DNA of 29,635 nt. It comes from Chloromonas sp. AAM2 (taxonomy: Eukaryota; Chlorophyta; Chlorophyceae; Chlamydomonadales; Chlamydomonadaceae). A program made the translations under genes and the position numbers. Positions 20,776 through 29,635 of this stretch are shown here, piece after piece (positions within the stretch are counted from its first letter, which is position 1; every line of letters begins with the position of its first letter). The notes under the pieces were generated by a model. It searched no databases. It had not been told where the DNA came from and was given only the letters and a program-made list of their open reading frames with translations. The stretch is taken from positions 1 to 29,635 of the forward strand of contig QAXH01006345.1 of NCBI GenBank assembly GCA_004335635.1. Reading direction: 5' to 3'.

Positions 20776-23700
20776 ATGGCAACCATTCTGCGCGCAATGA
20801 GCACCTCGGTCCTGTTATCTCTTGTTTTCTTTGCCGGGACAGTGACCAGCCAGCAGACCTGGCCATTGCTAGGGCAAGGGCTGCCACCCCCTGGGCGCAC
20901 TGTCGTGCTCGTTGACACATTCATTGACGCGCTCGAGTCCATCAATAGCAACACGAACTCTTGGACTGGGCACGGTGAGCTGCAGCCCGCACGGGTTGTA
21001 ACCCGCATATCAGTTTTGATTATGTTGGCAAATATACTGCAGGATTACCGAACTCCTTTCCTTGCTGCTGCAGTCTGGTTCCACCTGCAGTGGAATGACA
21101 CCAGGGCGCCGGACATCATCACAAATGCCACTGCCAATTGGGTCAGCAGCGGCACATGCAACAGACCTTGCGATTGGACCAACCATGCGAGCGGGGGCTG
21201 CTGCGATGGCGTGTTCCTTCCACACCTGGAAATTCCGAACTTAATCGCTATCAATCAGGTGAGCTGCAAAAAGACGGTGTTAACTAGCACATACTGCTCT
21301 GACCACCTGCCCTGCTGACCTTGATGTTGACTTGTGGATGCACTTTGGAATGTTAAAAAACTTGATCACGCAGTTGTTGCAGCACTCTTATACACACTTG
21401 TATACGCTCTGCTGGTGTTTCATGCATCTAGAAAACACTCAAGCCACTGTCCTGCTTTGAGAAGTCTTGATTTGGAAATCGTTTGCAGGAGATGGTCTAC
21501 ACGTTCAGGATATGGACCAAAGCCGATAAAAGCGGCGTCATGCAGTGGAGTGCCAGAATCTCTGCGGACTTTCATTCTCCATTTGACTTCAGGGCTTGGC
21601 CTTTTGAGCATGTGGGTAGGCACAGGCCTGCACTTCATGACCTACACAGCCAGATCATGGCAATCAATCAGCAATTCACCTGCTTGATATGCAGCGCTTG
21701 CCATCGTACGCACGGGTTTCGCGTGCATATGGCGGATGCAGCAAGACGGCAGGTGCCAAAGAACAGCAAGAAGCCACAGCAGCTTGTCGGAAAGCATGTT
21801 GAGTAAGCATGACAATTTCTGTATTCGCCCAGAGTGTATGATTCCGGGTCTGTACGTTGCTCACACACTGGCAGCAACACACTGTGCAAAGAGAGTTTGC
21901 ATGCTTCATTCACTTGATGCTTTGGCTCGTGTGCTTGCGCCCGTGCAGCAACATCTTTTGGTGGAGCTTCAAATCCCTCCCTCCATTGCTGACCGGGTGG
22001 CCCTTGGCGGTGGTGATTCATTGCACCTTCAGAACACGCCACACACCAAGGGTGCGGCTCGAACTGTGATGTCAAGTCAGCTGGCACCCATGTTCTGGCA
22101 TGGCAATTGTGCACAGTTCCATGGGTATGCCGCAGCTGCCGCACCTGACCACATCGTACATGTATAGCCACAAGCGCCCAGTCTGAGTACGTGTTTAGCA
22201 GTGTCTGGTTTGGAATTGGCTGATCATGCGAACGAGCTCTAGCTTTTAGCTTGAAGGCAACTCAGCTATGCAACATATTCCAGAAGTCAGCTGAGTCGTC
22301 CTGCAAACGGAAGGCCTTGTTATCGCAGCATTGTTCCAATCCAAGCATGTTGCCAGGCCAGATGCGGATTGTGCACAAGGACACGTACGCACAGGGATCC
22401 ATAGCAAAGCTCTGCACCCGCTATACAGGCCCCATCGTTCCTGGGTGGAATCTTGCAAAGGTGACCAAACGCGTCTTTGACTACTCCGCATGTTACAACG
22501 CTTCCAAGTCCAACACCTCAGTATACAACATCACGGGCGAAGAGGTGCGTGCATAGCCATCAACTTTTCATGCAACCAGCTGAGGTAACGGATTGCATCC
22601 ATTGCATATGGCTAGCGAGCACCTTACGCGTCAACGTTCTCCTTTCGCTGGTTCTCTACTTGTGGCTTGACCTGGTTGAAGAGACAAAGGTCCGGTCGCG
22701 CTGCCCCTCCTTCAGACGTGAATGACAATGTGGTAGCATTTTCAACACCAGCCGGTGGCTACATCAATCGGTATCATCTGCCGCATTGCACTGCCTATCG
22801 ATGATCTGTTGGTGTGCAGGTGGCAATGGAAAAACTCTCATTTGATGGATGGGCGCAATCAAGTCAGCCAAATCCAGAAGGCGCTGAGGTCACAAGCGTT
22901 CGCTTGGAAGACTGCCAGGCGAGTGGCGCATCGGCATTCTTGAACCCTCACGGTACATGGAGAGTAACCCTGGCTACTTGAATACCATGGCGTGTGCTCA
23001 TCCAATACTAACTTGACTGACGTTCTGAACCAGTGCTTCAGTGACTGACTCAACGTGGTGTGTTTGCTACCTGACTTCAGTTCCTGAGAAACGGAGGGGC
23101 AACTGCTGAAGATTTGTCGCAGTATGGCCCAAGATACATGCTCGTAGATACAATGGTAAGCATCATACTGCTGCCTCTCTTCAGCCTTACCCTCCAGCGG
23201 CGAGCAGCGAGGATGCATGCCATTTTACATCTGGAATCACTGTATTTGTTTGTTCGTCCAGGTCACTATCTGTAATGAGTGAGAGGAGCAAGTGGCTCAG
23301 TCATGCTGCAGTTGCGCCACGTGCATGGTGTTTGTTCTGCCCTGCAGGTAAAGCGAATTGAAGGTTACTACGTCATGGCCAACATCGTTCCCCTGCTCCT
23401 GCTGACCTACATGGTGTTTGTTACGTACGCCATGGAGCGCAGCGACCTGGAAGCACGCATGGCGAGTATCAGGCCATGGGGTGCCTGGAGTGGATGCTTT
23501 TGTCAGTGAGAGGGAAGCACATGGCGTTGCCAAACAAGTGAAGCAGTGAGATCGTCAGGCTCAAGCTGTGGCCTGTGTGTGGGACAGCCCACGCAAGCAG
23601 TAGCACAGTAATGCATGAAACACACGCCTGTGATTATGTTTGTGATAGCACACCCAAAGGCTGTCAGGCGGCGAAACCCGCCGACATGCCGCAAACTTGT

Positions 23701-26700
23701 TTACGGCATGTGCAGCAAGGTGGTTGTACTTTGTGTGTTTGCAGGGTGTGGTCGTGACGCTGGTTCTCTCTATCAGCGCCCTCCAGTGAGTATGCATACT
23801 GCTGAGACTCAAACCTTGGCCAGACCTTGTTCCTGAAGTGGCTGCATTCGTTTGCTCACAGATGCACTTACCGGCACCTTATGCTCTTGCTCTTGCCTCT
23901 GGTGTGCTCCTGCAGGTTCACATGGGATTTCCCTCCAGCTAGCTACCTGAATGCAGTGCAGCAGGTGAGCATGCGGCACACTGTCCTGGCCCAGCTATTA
24001 TTGTTCTACTTAAGGTCTACAACAGACATCGCGCATCTACTGTAGCTGTGTACATGCGAGTCCCTTGTACCTTTTCCATTCTGTGTGCAGATCACGCTCA
24101 TGGCTTACGGGATCTTCTTTCTGGTCTCTATTGAGTCCATGATTGCGTCGCACATCTGCCGACTGCACATGCACCGGCGCCAGAATCAGATGCTGCATGA
24201 CGCCGTGGCCGCACAACGCTTCAACTCTGCGCCATCCTACATGCCAAGTGATGCGTGAGTCACACGGACTTTGGCTTTTTATGCGAAATCAGTAGAATTT
24301 GCCACAGACGTGAGCGGTCGCACGCTCTGCAGCCAAACGCTCTTGGTCAAAAGTCAGCTTTCACGGCTGCCGGCAATCGTTGCAGACAGAAGTGTAGCAA
24401 CGCCTATGCTCGTACCTTGATCATCCATCGCTGTTGACTTCTGCGTGCGCGGCACCCGCACATGCACTGTGTACTGTTCCGATACACGGTCTTTCGTCTC
24501 TGTATGTGTAGTTGTGCTTGCAATCCACTTCTGTCACCTTGTCACTCGTGCCTTGTTTATGATGTGCTGATGGGAATGGATTGAAGTTCTGTGTTTCGGC
24601 CCCTGACTTGCAGAGGCTCAATGTCAGCTGTGGCGCGCGGCATGCCAAGCACCTGGGCGGGACCCCTCGTGACTGATCGGTCCGGGGAGCTGCCCGCCAA
24701 GGTCGGCCGCACGGAGACAGATAGCGCATCCTCACTGCAACAACGCACGAGGTGGGTGTGCGAGGAGCCGAGTAGGCGGGCTTCAACATGAGGCCACTGT
24801 CAGGTTTGCATGTCCAGTACTTACCCGAATACGGCAGGCATCCCGTTGCTTGCGTTGACCTGCCTGTCTGCCATACCTTCTTCTGCAAGACCTTGTGCTT
24901 GTCACAAAGTTTGCCGTGCTCCACCCTTTGTCGTGTTGTGCGCGCCCCGGCCTTGCAGTGCCAGCGGCGCCACCAAGGGCCCACTTATCCGGGATTCCAC
25001 CCTTCCTCGACCCGCTCTGCCAAACTCAGAACGCATCGCGGCAAGCTCAAGGCAGAGCTCTGGGCCAGTGGCCGAGGGGCTTTGCTTCCGTGGACATGTA
25101 CCTGGCCGACAGGAGAGTGCGGCCTCTGATGAGTTCCTAGACGACGTTGAAGACCCTGGCAATGAGCGAGCGAGCCGCCAGTCCGTGGGCGCGAGGAGCA
25201 GCGGCAGTGGCGTGTGCAAGCCATCCATGCTTACCGTTCCTGAAGCAGCAGAGGTGAGAATAGACTGGGAACGCGCATGAGGGCCGAAACTGTGAGTTGA
25301 CTGATTGCTGCAAAGATTATCTGTTAGCGGATTGTGTCGGATGCGCATCACAGATGTAGGAACGGGTTTTGATAACTCCTGAGTCGATCAGCGAGCACTG
25401 TGATGGATCCATCGATGCGTCTCAGCTTTTGAAGGGCATGTAGCAGACTTGTCAGGCAAAGCTGAGAGTTCAATGCTCGGCGCCTGCGTGACTGCCATGT
25501 TGTTGTGGCTCCAACATGCATGCAGCATAGCGGAAGCTCAAGAGCAGTATTCTTTTCCATACTTGACCTGTCCAGCCAGCACCACATTTCCATTACAGGT
25601 CTGTTGCAGGTGTTGCTAACATGTGCTGCAAGCGAAGGCGGATTGTTGCAAACTACTGCTGCAGGGTGCCAACTCTCAGCGCCCTCAACTGCGCTCCCAG
25701 AAGACAGGGGCCTCCTTGATGCCTGCTAACTTTAACCTGAGCAGGTGAGGGCATTGTATTCCTTCTGTAAACGTGTTGACGTGCGTGTTAGAGCAGAAAT
25801 ATTCACGAGCGCAAACGCTAGTAAGTCATGCAGTGGGTGAGGCTTATTACGATTCTGACAAACCCAAGCAATCGTTCAGGGGTTAGTCGAAGCGCTGGAA
25901 GGCCCCAAGACAGCGCCTGGGCAGTGTATTCCTTCTGTAAACGTGCTGACGTGCGTATTAGAGCAGAAATATCCACGAGCGCAATCGCTAGCAAGTCATG
26001 CACCGGGCGAGGCTTATTACGATCCTGACAAACCCAAGCAATCGTTCAGGGGTTAGTCGAAGCGCTGGAAGGCCCCAAGACAGCGCCTGACAGTTTAGCC
26101 TGCAGTTAATGGTGCAAGTCTTAAACATATGAGAAGTGACAAGGCAGTTCACCAGGGGCCGTGCACTACGCCTGGGTTACATCTACGCAATGTCACAAGT
26201 AATGTGCACAATGGGTAATACCCACTGTGCAAGCCTCGTGCTTCCTCAGTAGTGGGCAGTGGCCAGGATCCCGTGATCAATCAGGATCAGCAAGCTATCC
26301 TGCCGTGCATCCTATTGTCCAGGCTGATGATGAACATGCACACATCACCATCGTGCCCTGCAGGGCCATGAGCATAAGCGTTGGCGCCATGGCCAAGCAG
26401 ACCAAGGCATTCCAGCAGCGTATTGATAAGGACGAGGCATATGCTCTGCTGGTGAGCATGCTACATGCAAGCATGCCCTGTGCGCATGACTGCGTGGATT
26501 AGCTTTGCACTTGCATGAGCACCCTCAACTATTCTTGTTGCAGCAAGCACTGGTGCAAGCCTTTGCCTGGGCCTGTGGATGGTCAATAATTTCCAGGTGC
26601 CAGTGCCTGTTTTCACTTCATCTGCTATGCGCCTGCCCTTGCATAGCTCTTGTCCTGTTGCTTGCGCCTGCTCGCACAGCTCTTGTCCTGTTGCTTGCGC

Positions 26701-27304
26701 CTGCTCGCACAGCTCTTGTCCTGTTGCTTGCGCCTGCTCGCACAGCTCTTGTCCTGTTGCTTGCGCCTGCTCGCACAGCTCTTGTCCTGTTGCTTGCGCC
26801 TGCTCGCACAGCTCTTGTCCTGTGCTCTATGTTTGCTCCTCGTTCCCTGTTCCGCTTCATTGGCTTCGTCTGACATTCCTGTCGTTGGCTGCTGATGATG
26901 CACAGTTCGCTCGCCGCATGGACATCATCTTCTGCTGGTTCATGCTGGTGTCGTTTACGATCATTGTCATCGTTCTCCTGTACGTCAACGGCCAGGTGAG
27001 TGCAGCAAAGACATTGCGGCAGGCCAAGTTGCTCTCTCCTCATGGCAGGGCAGAAAACGCACCATCATCGCTCGTGCATCACACATCTTGCATTCCAATC
27101 AACAGTTGTGTATCACACGAGGTCTCTGTCCTAGTGCATCACACATCTGTATTGGCATTTGATCAGGTTGCTTTCTTGCATGCCAGCATGTGTTGCAGGC
27201 ATGGATGTGCTTGTTTGGCAGTCATTGGATTTGACTTCTGATATGTGCAGGTCGGAGACCACAAGATGATGCTCATCGGAGCCACAGCTCCGGCCAACAT
27301 GTAA
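20776..27304 (+). CDS. Pentameric ligand-gated ion channel homologue
   Basis: Model: join(20776..21258, 21489..21611, 21949..21996, 22329..22544, 22820..22963, 23081..23155, 23348..23461, 23745..23785, 23916..23964, 24091..24254, 24614..24751, 24959..25253, 25665..25744, 26364..26451, 26906..26995, 27251..27304), 2202 nt, 733 aa, in phase. Residues 1-26 are a signal peptide. The ligand-binding domain has the W-x-D-x-R motif (QWNDTR, W106-R110) and the core loop SPFDFRAWPFEHQHL (191-205), which has no Cys pair. TM1 is about 371-393 (YVMANIVPLLLLTYMVFV). TM2 starts EARMGVVVTLVLS (398-410). The TM2-TM3 loop is FPPASYLNAVQQ. TM3 is about 432-454, followed by a cytoplasmic loop of about 230 Ser/Arg-rich residues. 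TM4 is about 691-713 and the tail has 17 residues. The family forms pentameric cation or anion channels; the ligand is unknown. One intron (23462-23744) is GC-AG. Residues 67-89 may hide an unresolved small intron. Confidence 0.88.
25749..26088. repeat. 170-bp tandem duplication in a channel intron
   Basis: Copies are 25749-25918 and 25919-26088, aligned without gaps with about ten differences. It lies in the intron 25745-26363 within the region coding the cytoplasmic loop. Confidence 0.92.
26645..26823. repeat. 33-bp minisatellite, 5.4 perfect copies
   Basis: The unit begins AGCTCTTGTCCTGTTGCTTG and ends CGCCTGCTCGCAC. Five full copies and 14 bases of a sixth lie in the intron 26452-26905. 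As 33 is a multiple of three, frames stay open on both strands and give false repeat-protein ORFs. Confidence 0.95.
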
Positions 27305-28532
27305 CCTGCACCACGCACCTGCACGGACTTGCCATATGAATATGCATGTGTAGTAGCATGACTGTACCAACTGAGATAAGGATGCTCGTGACCCTGTGGT
27401 CCAGCGATCAATGGTGTGTGATCAAGAGCACATGACGACAGCCGTGTTGGTGGCAAGTTCATGTTCATTTCGAAGTAGTGGCGCACTACAGTGTGAGTGT
27501 GAATCATATACATTGGTGTGATGTCTGGGTGAAACGTGAGAGAGAAAGGGACAGAGAAAGGTGTTGGGTCTTGGTTGATGGGCAATTAAGCGTCGAGGAG
27601 CCTCTCCGGGAGAAGGTCGATCATGTCCCGGTGATCAAGGAATTCACAGTGAGCCAGGGAGAGTGATCCAGACTACACGTGATGAAAACCGTGCGTTTGC
27701 TGGGGACTAGCTAGTATTCAGTTGATGTTCATTTCCATGGCTACATGTAGCTGCAGTTGAGGTGGTCATACTCTTGAGGCATCACCGGACGTCAAGTGCT
27801 TGGCACGAAAAGACTAAACCACGATGCTACTTCTGGGTGACTGCAGCTCGTCATAAGCAATGCCTGCTGCTTTCGAGCTCGATTCCAGCGGCAGGCTAGA
27901 TTTCACTCATGCCGCACCTCAAGTTCTTGTCAGTTACAGCTATTAACTTGACTCGCGTTTTGATGTTTTTATAAACCCTTTGCTGTGCAGCAGGTTGATT
28001 GAAGGCATGATAGCTCATAGCCTAGCCTCGGCTGTGCGTGCCCTCTGGTTTCCAGCTGTGCAGCTGTGCAGGGTGTGTGACCCAGGTGATGCGCACGGCT
28101 GCTGTGCCTCTGTCTTGATAATCACTGTGCAAACACTGCGCTTTTCTTCTGCAGTGGCAAACCCAAGCAAAAGCTGCTTTTGTCAATGTGAGTAGTCAAG
28201 CCCACCAGGTGAAGATTTCGAACCAAGAGTTCCAGTTGTGTTGTCACGTCGACTGTCGAGTCGTCTGGCGGCTGCTGTGATTTTCAACTCATTTTTACTC
28301 GTAAAGTGACAGTTTCATATTTTATGGGGGAGCAACAAGGCAGGTTGCGGATGCATGGCGTCAGGCATCGGAGACACATGCAGGATGAGGTCGTGCGCAC
28401 CTTAGTCACGTGCTGCAGCTCTTGTTGGTCCCTTTTTCAGTTTGTACTGCTGCACTTGCAGCTTCCAGACGGTTGTGTTGTGCAGGTATGCAATTTGTTT
28501 TCATAACGCCTTTGTTGGTGAGCTTGATGGCA
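27305..28532. other. Intergenic after the channel gene
   Basis: No gene is supported. It holds a purine-rich GAGAGAGAAAGGGACAGAG tract near 27538 and a TTTTTATAAACCC (about 27966-27978) that could be a TATA box for the ORF that ends at 28906. Confidence 0.45.
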
Positions 28533-28906
28533 TCAGGTGGCGTCCAGATGCTCTGCTGCGGAAGAACGTTGACATGGAGCCCCTGCTGGATTTTCACGGA
28601 CGCTCACAATGGCCTGGCCTATTGCAGCAGCAGGTCTACTATGTGACAGGCTCAGTTCTCCAGGCTAAGAAAATTGTTGCCAACCTTCAATATGCAGCAA
28701 CTGAAGCCTCTAATGCTTTGGATTCCAGCCCTGTGCCAGTGTGTACTTGTGCATGCAGTAAACGAGCATGTCTGGTTGCCATGTTGGACCAGCCTCTCCA
28801 TCCAGTCTCTGTGGAGCCCGTGAAAAACATTATCGGCCGGGCTTTCCCTGTCCTGCAGTGGATGGACATTTTCTGCCTGCATCCTGTCACCAGACCAGTA
28901 GAGTAG
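28533..28906 (+). CDS. Tentative 3' part of an unknown gene
   Basis: A 124-codon open frame ends with TAG at 28904-28906. The best protein-like part is WRPDALLRKNVDMEPLLDFH and QVYYVTGSVLQAKKIVANLQ, and the end reads QWMDIFCLHPVTRPVE. Possible upstream exons end at 28485 (after LCR, phase 2), with a 51-nt intron or read-through, as the frame is open across it. A Cys-rich stretch at 28007-28089 (PAVQLCRVCDP) could be an earlier exon. I do not recognise a family. The composition could also arise by chance, so treat this as a candidate only. It converges with the channel fragment on minus. Confidence 0.3.
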
Positions 28907-29000
28907 TCAGCTGATTGCTACCACGAACGTGAACGAGTAGACTGCACAAGGTTCTGAGACCAGGGGGCACGTGGAAGCCCGGGGGCATGTCAGGTCGTAC

Positions 29001-29635
29001 CTGCGCAACTGCTGATGGGTTGAACGATGCGTCACAGACCTCAATAGCAAGGTGTGTTTGGGAAATCGAGCTTTGGTTGGCAGCAGCACTCAGCTGTGCC
29101 CATGACGAGGGTTGCAGGGGCTGCAGGGACACCTGAGGCACTGGGGCATGACACAAGTGAGTCGCCTTATCTCCTGGAAATCTCTGACACCCAACAGTCA
29201 ACTCACAACATTAATTGCCCAACCAATCCGTGCATCCCTCATTGGCTTGTAGGTCTTGCAATTACTGACATGCTGGCCATAACCAGGTATGAAGGCGTGG
29301 AAGCAAGATATTACTGTGCCAGAGCTGCACTTGCATGTGCAGGTCTTGCAGGGGCCTCACCTGCTGCATGTCTTCGCTGACGCTGTACACGGACGTTGCA
29401 TTGGTGGAGTTGAAGCATGCGCTGCTGTCGTACACACGCCGGGTCACCTGGGACGTGTACCAGCCAGGCACTGGATCTCCTGATGAGGGCAAGGCATGCA
29501 GCAAACAGAGTGTGTGTTTGTGCTTGAACGCCCAAATGCTTCATGGTGTGGTGCAACTCAACGGCAAGGGTTGCGACCTGGACTTATGTTGTCAGGCCAT
29601 CCGACCCTGCCGCCCTGCTCCGGCATTCAAAAGCC
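29001..29635 (-). pseudogene. Partial second channel copy, extracellular part only
   Basis: Two minus-strand exons match the channel at 20776-27304. The exon ending at 29361 (donor at 29360-29359) encodes DPVPGWYTSQVTRRVYDSSA and continues CFNSTNATSVYSVSEDMQQ. It aligns with IVPGWNLAKVTKRVFDYSAC and NTSVYNITGEE of the complete gene (exon 22329-22544). The next exon, 29132-29001, encodes 44 residues (VSLQPLQPSSWAQLS to SFNPSAVAQ) and aligns with exon 22820-22963. Both introns are at matching positions and phase 0. Below 29001 I find no exon for TM1-TM4 on this strand, so the copy looks cut before the pore. The upstream part lies beyond the window. It could also be a soluble ligand-binding-domain gene or an assembly break. 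Confidence 0.6.

Noticed and set aside
26323..26451. Longer channel exon starting at 26323
   Set aside because: It is phase-compatible only if the exon 25665-25744 is skipped. With that exon included, the acceptor at 26363 fits phase 2 exactly and removes an odd His-rich stretch. It remains a possible alternative form.
26505..27241. Long repeat-protein ORFs on both strands (LLLAPARTALV, CASRRKQQDKS)
   Set aside because: They come from the 33-bp minisatellite in an intron; the TM4 exon is reached from a separate acceptor at 26905.
1..29635. CRISPR arrays, bacterial operons, tRNA or rRNA genes
   Set aside because: None seen; the spliced genes show a eukaryotic nuclear genome, and no cloverleaf or rRNA-like stretch was recognised by eye.

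Overview
The window looks like nuclear DNA of a green alga (Chlorophyta). Genes are broken into many short exons with GT-AG introns, acceptors are mostly TGCAG, and candidate poly(A) signals are TGTAA. The gene content also fits: a RAP-domain organelle RNA protein, a prolyl 4-hydroxylase with a ShKT domain, and a plant-type SpoU methylase. The species cannot be named from the sequence. Base composition is moderate and introns are repeat-rich, so a trebouxiophyte is possible. All gene models were spliced by hand from frame, splice-site and phase agreement, with no transcript data.

Layout. 1-1313: nothing convincing. 1314-2479 (-): uncharacterised 267-aa protein. 2480-4244: non-coding, with an AC microsatellite. 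4245-5079 (-): 100-aa C2H2 zinc-finger protein. 5432-5924 (-): uncharacterised 98-aa Cys-rich protein, head-to-head with 5923-9581 (+), a 502-aa helical-repeat/RAP protein. 10758-12250 (-): SpoU 2'-O-methyltransferase (190 aa), convergent with the RAP gene. 12912-17960 (+): prolyl 4-hydroxylase with C-terminal ShKT (340 aa), divergent from SpoU. 18405-19950: a foldback/MITE-like repeat structure with 137-bp inverted ends. 20776-27304 (+): a pentameric ligand-gated ion channel homologue (about 733 aa), the highlight. 28533-28906 (+): tentative ORF. 29001-29635 (-): part of a second copy of the channel's extracellular domain, apparently cut before the membrane segments.

The genes do not form a pathway; this is an ordinary eukaryotic neighbourhood. 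The notable system is the channel locus. It holds a full-length algal Cys-loop-superfamily channel without the Cys loop, with a core motif closest to bacterial channels such as GLIC and a mixed pore signature. An inverted truncated paralogue lies nearby, and the channel's introns hold a 170-bp tandem duplication and a 33-bp minisatellite. Two small unrecognised proteins (1314-2479 and 5432-5924) have clean splicing and protein-like composition and are worth a homology search.
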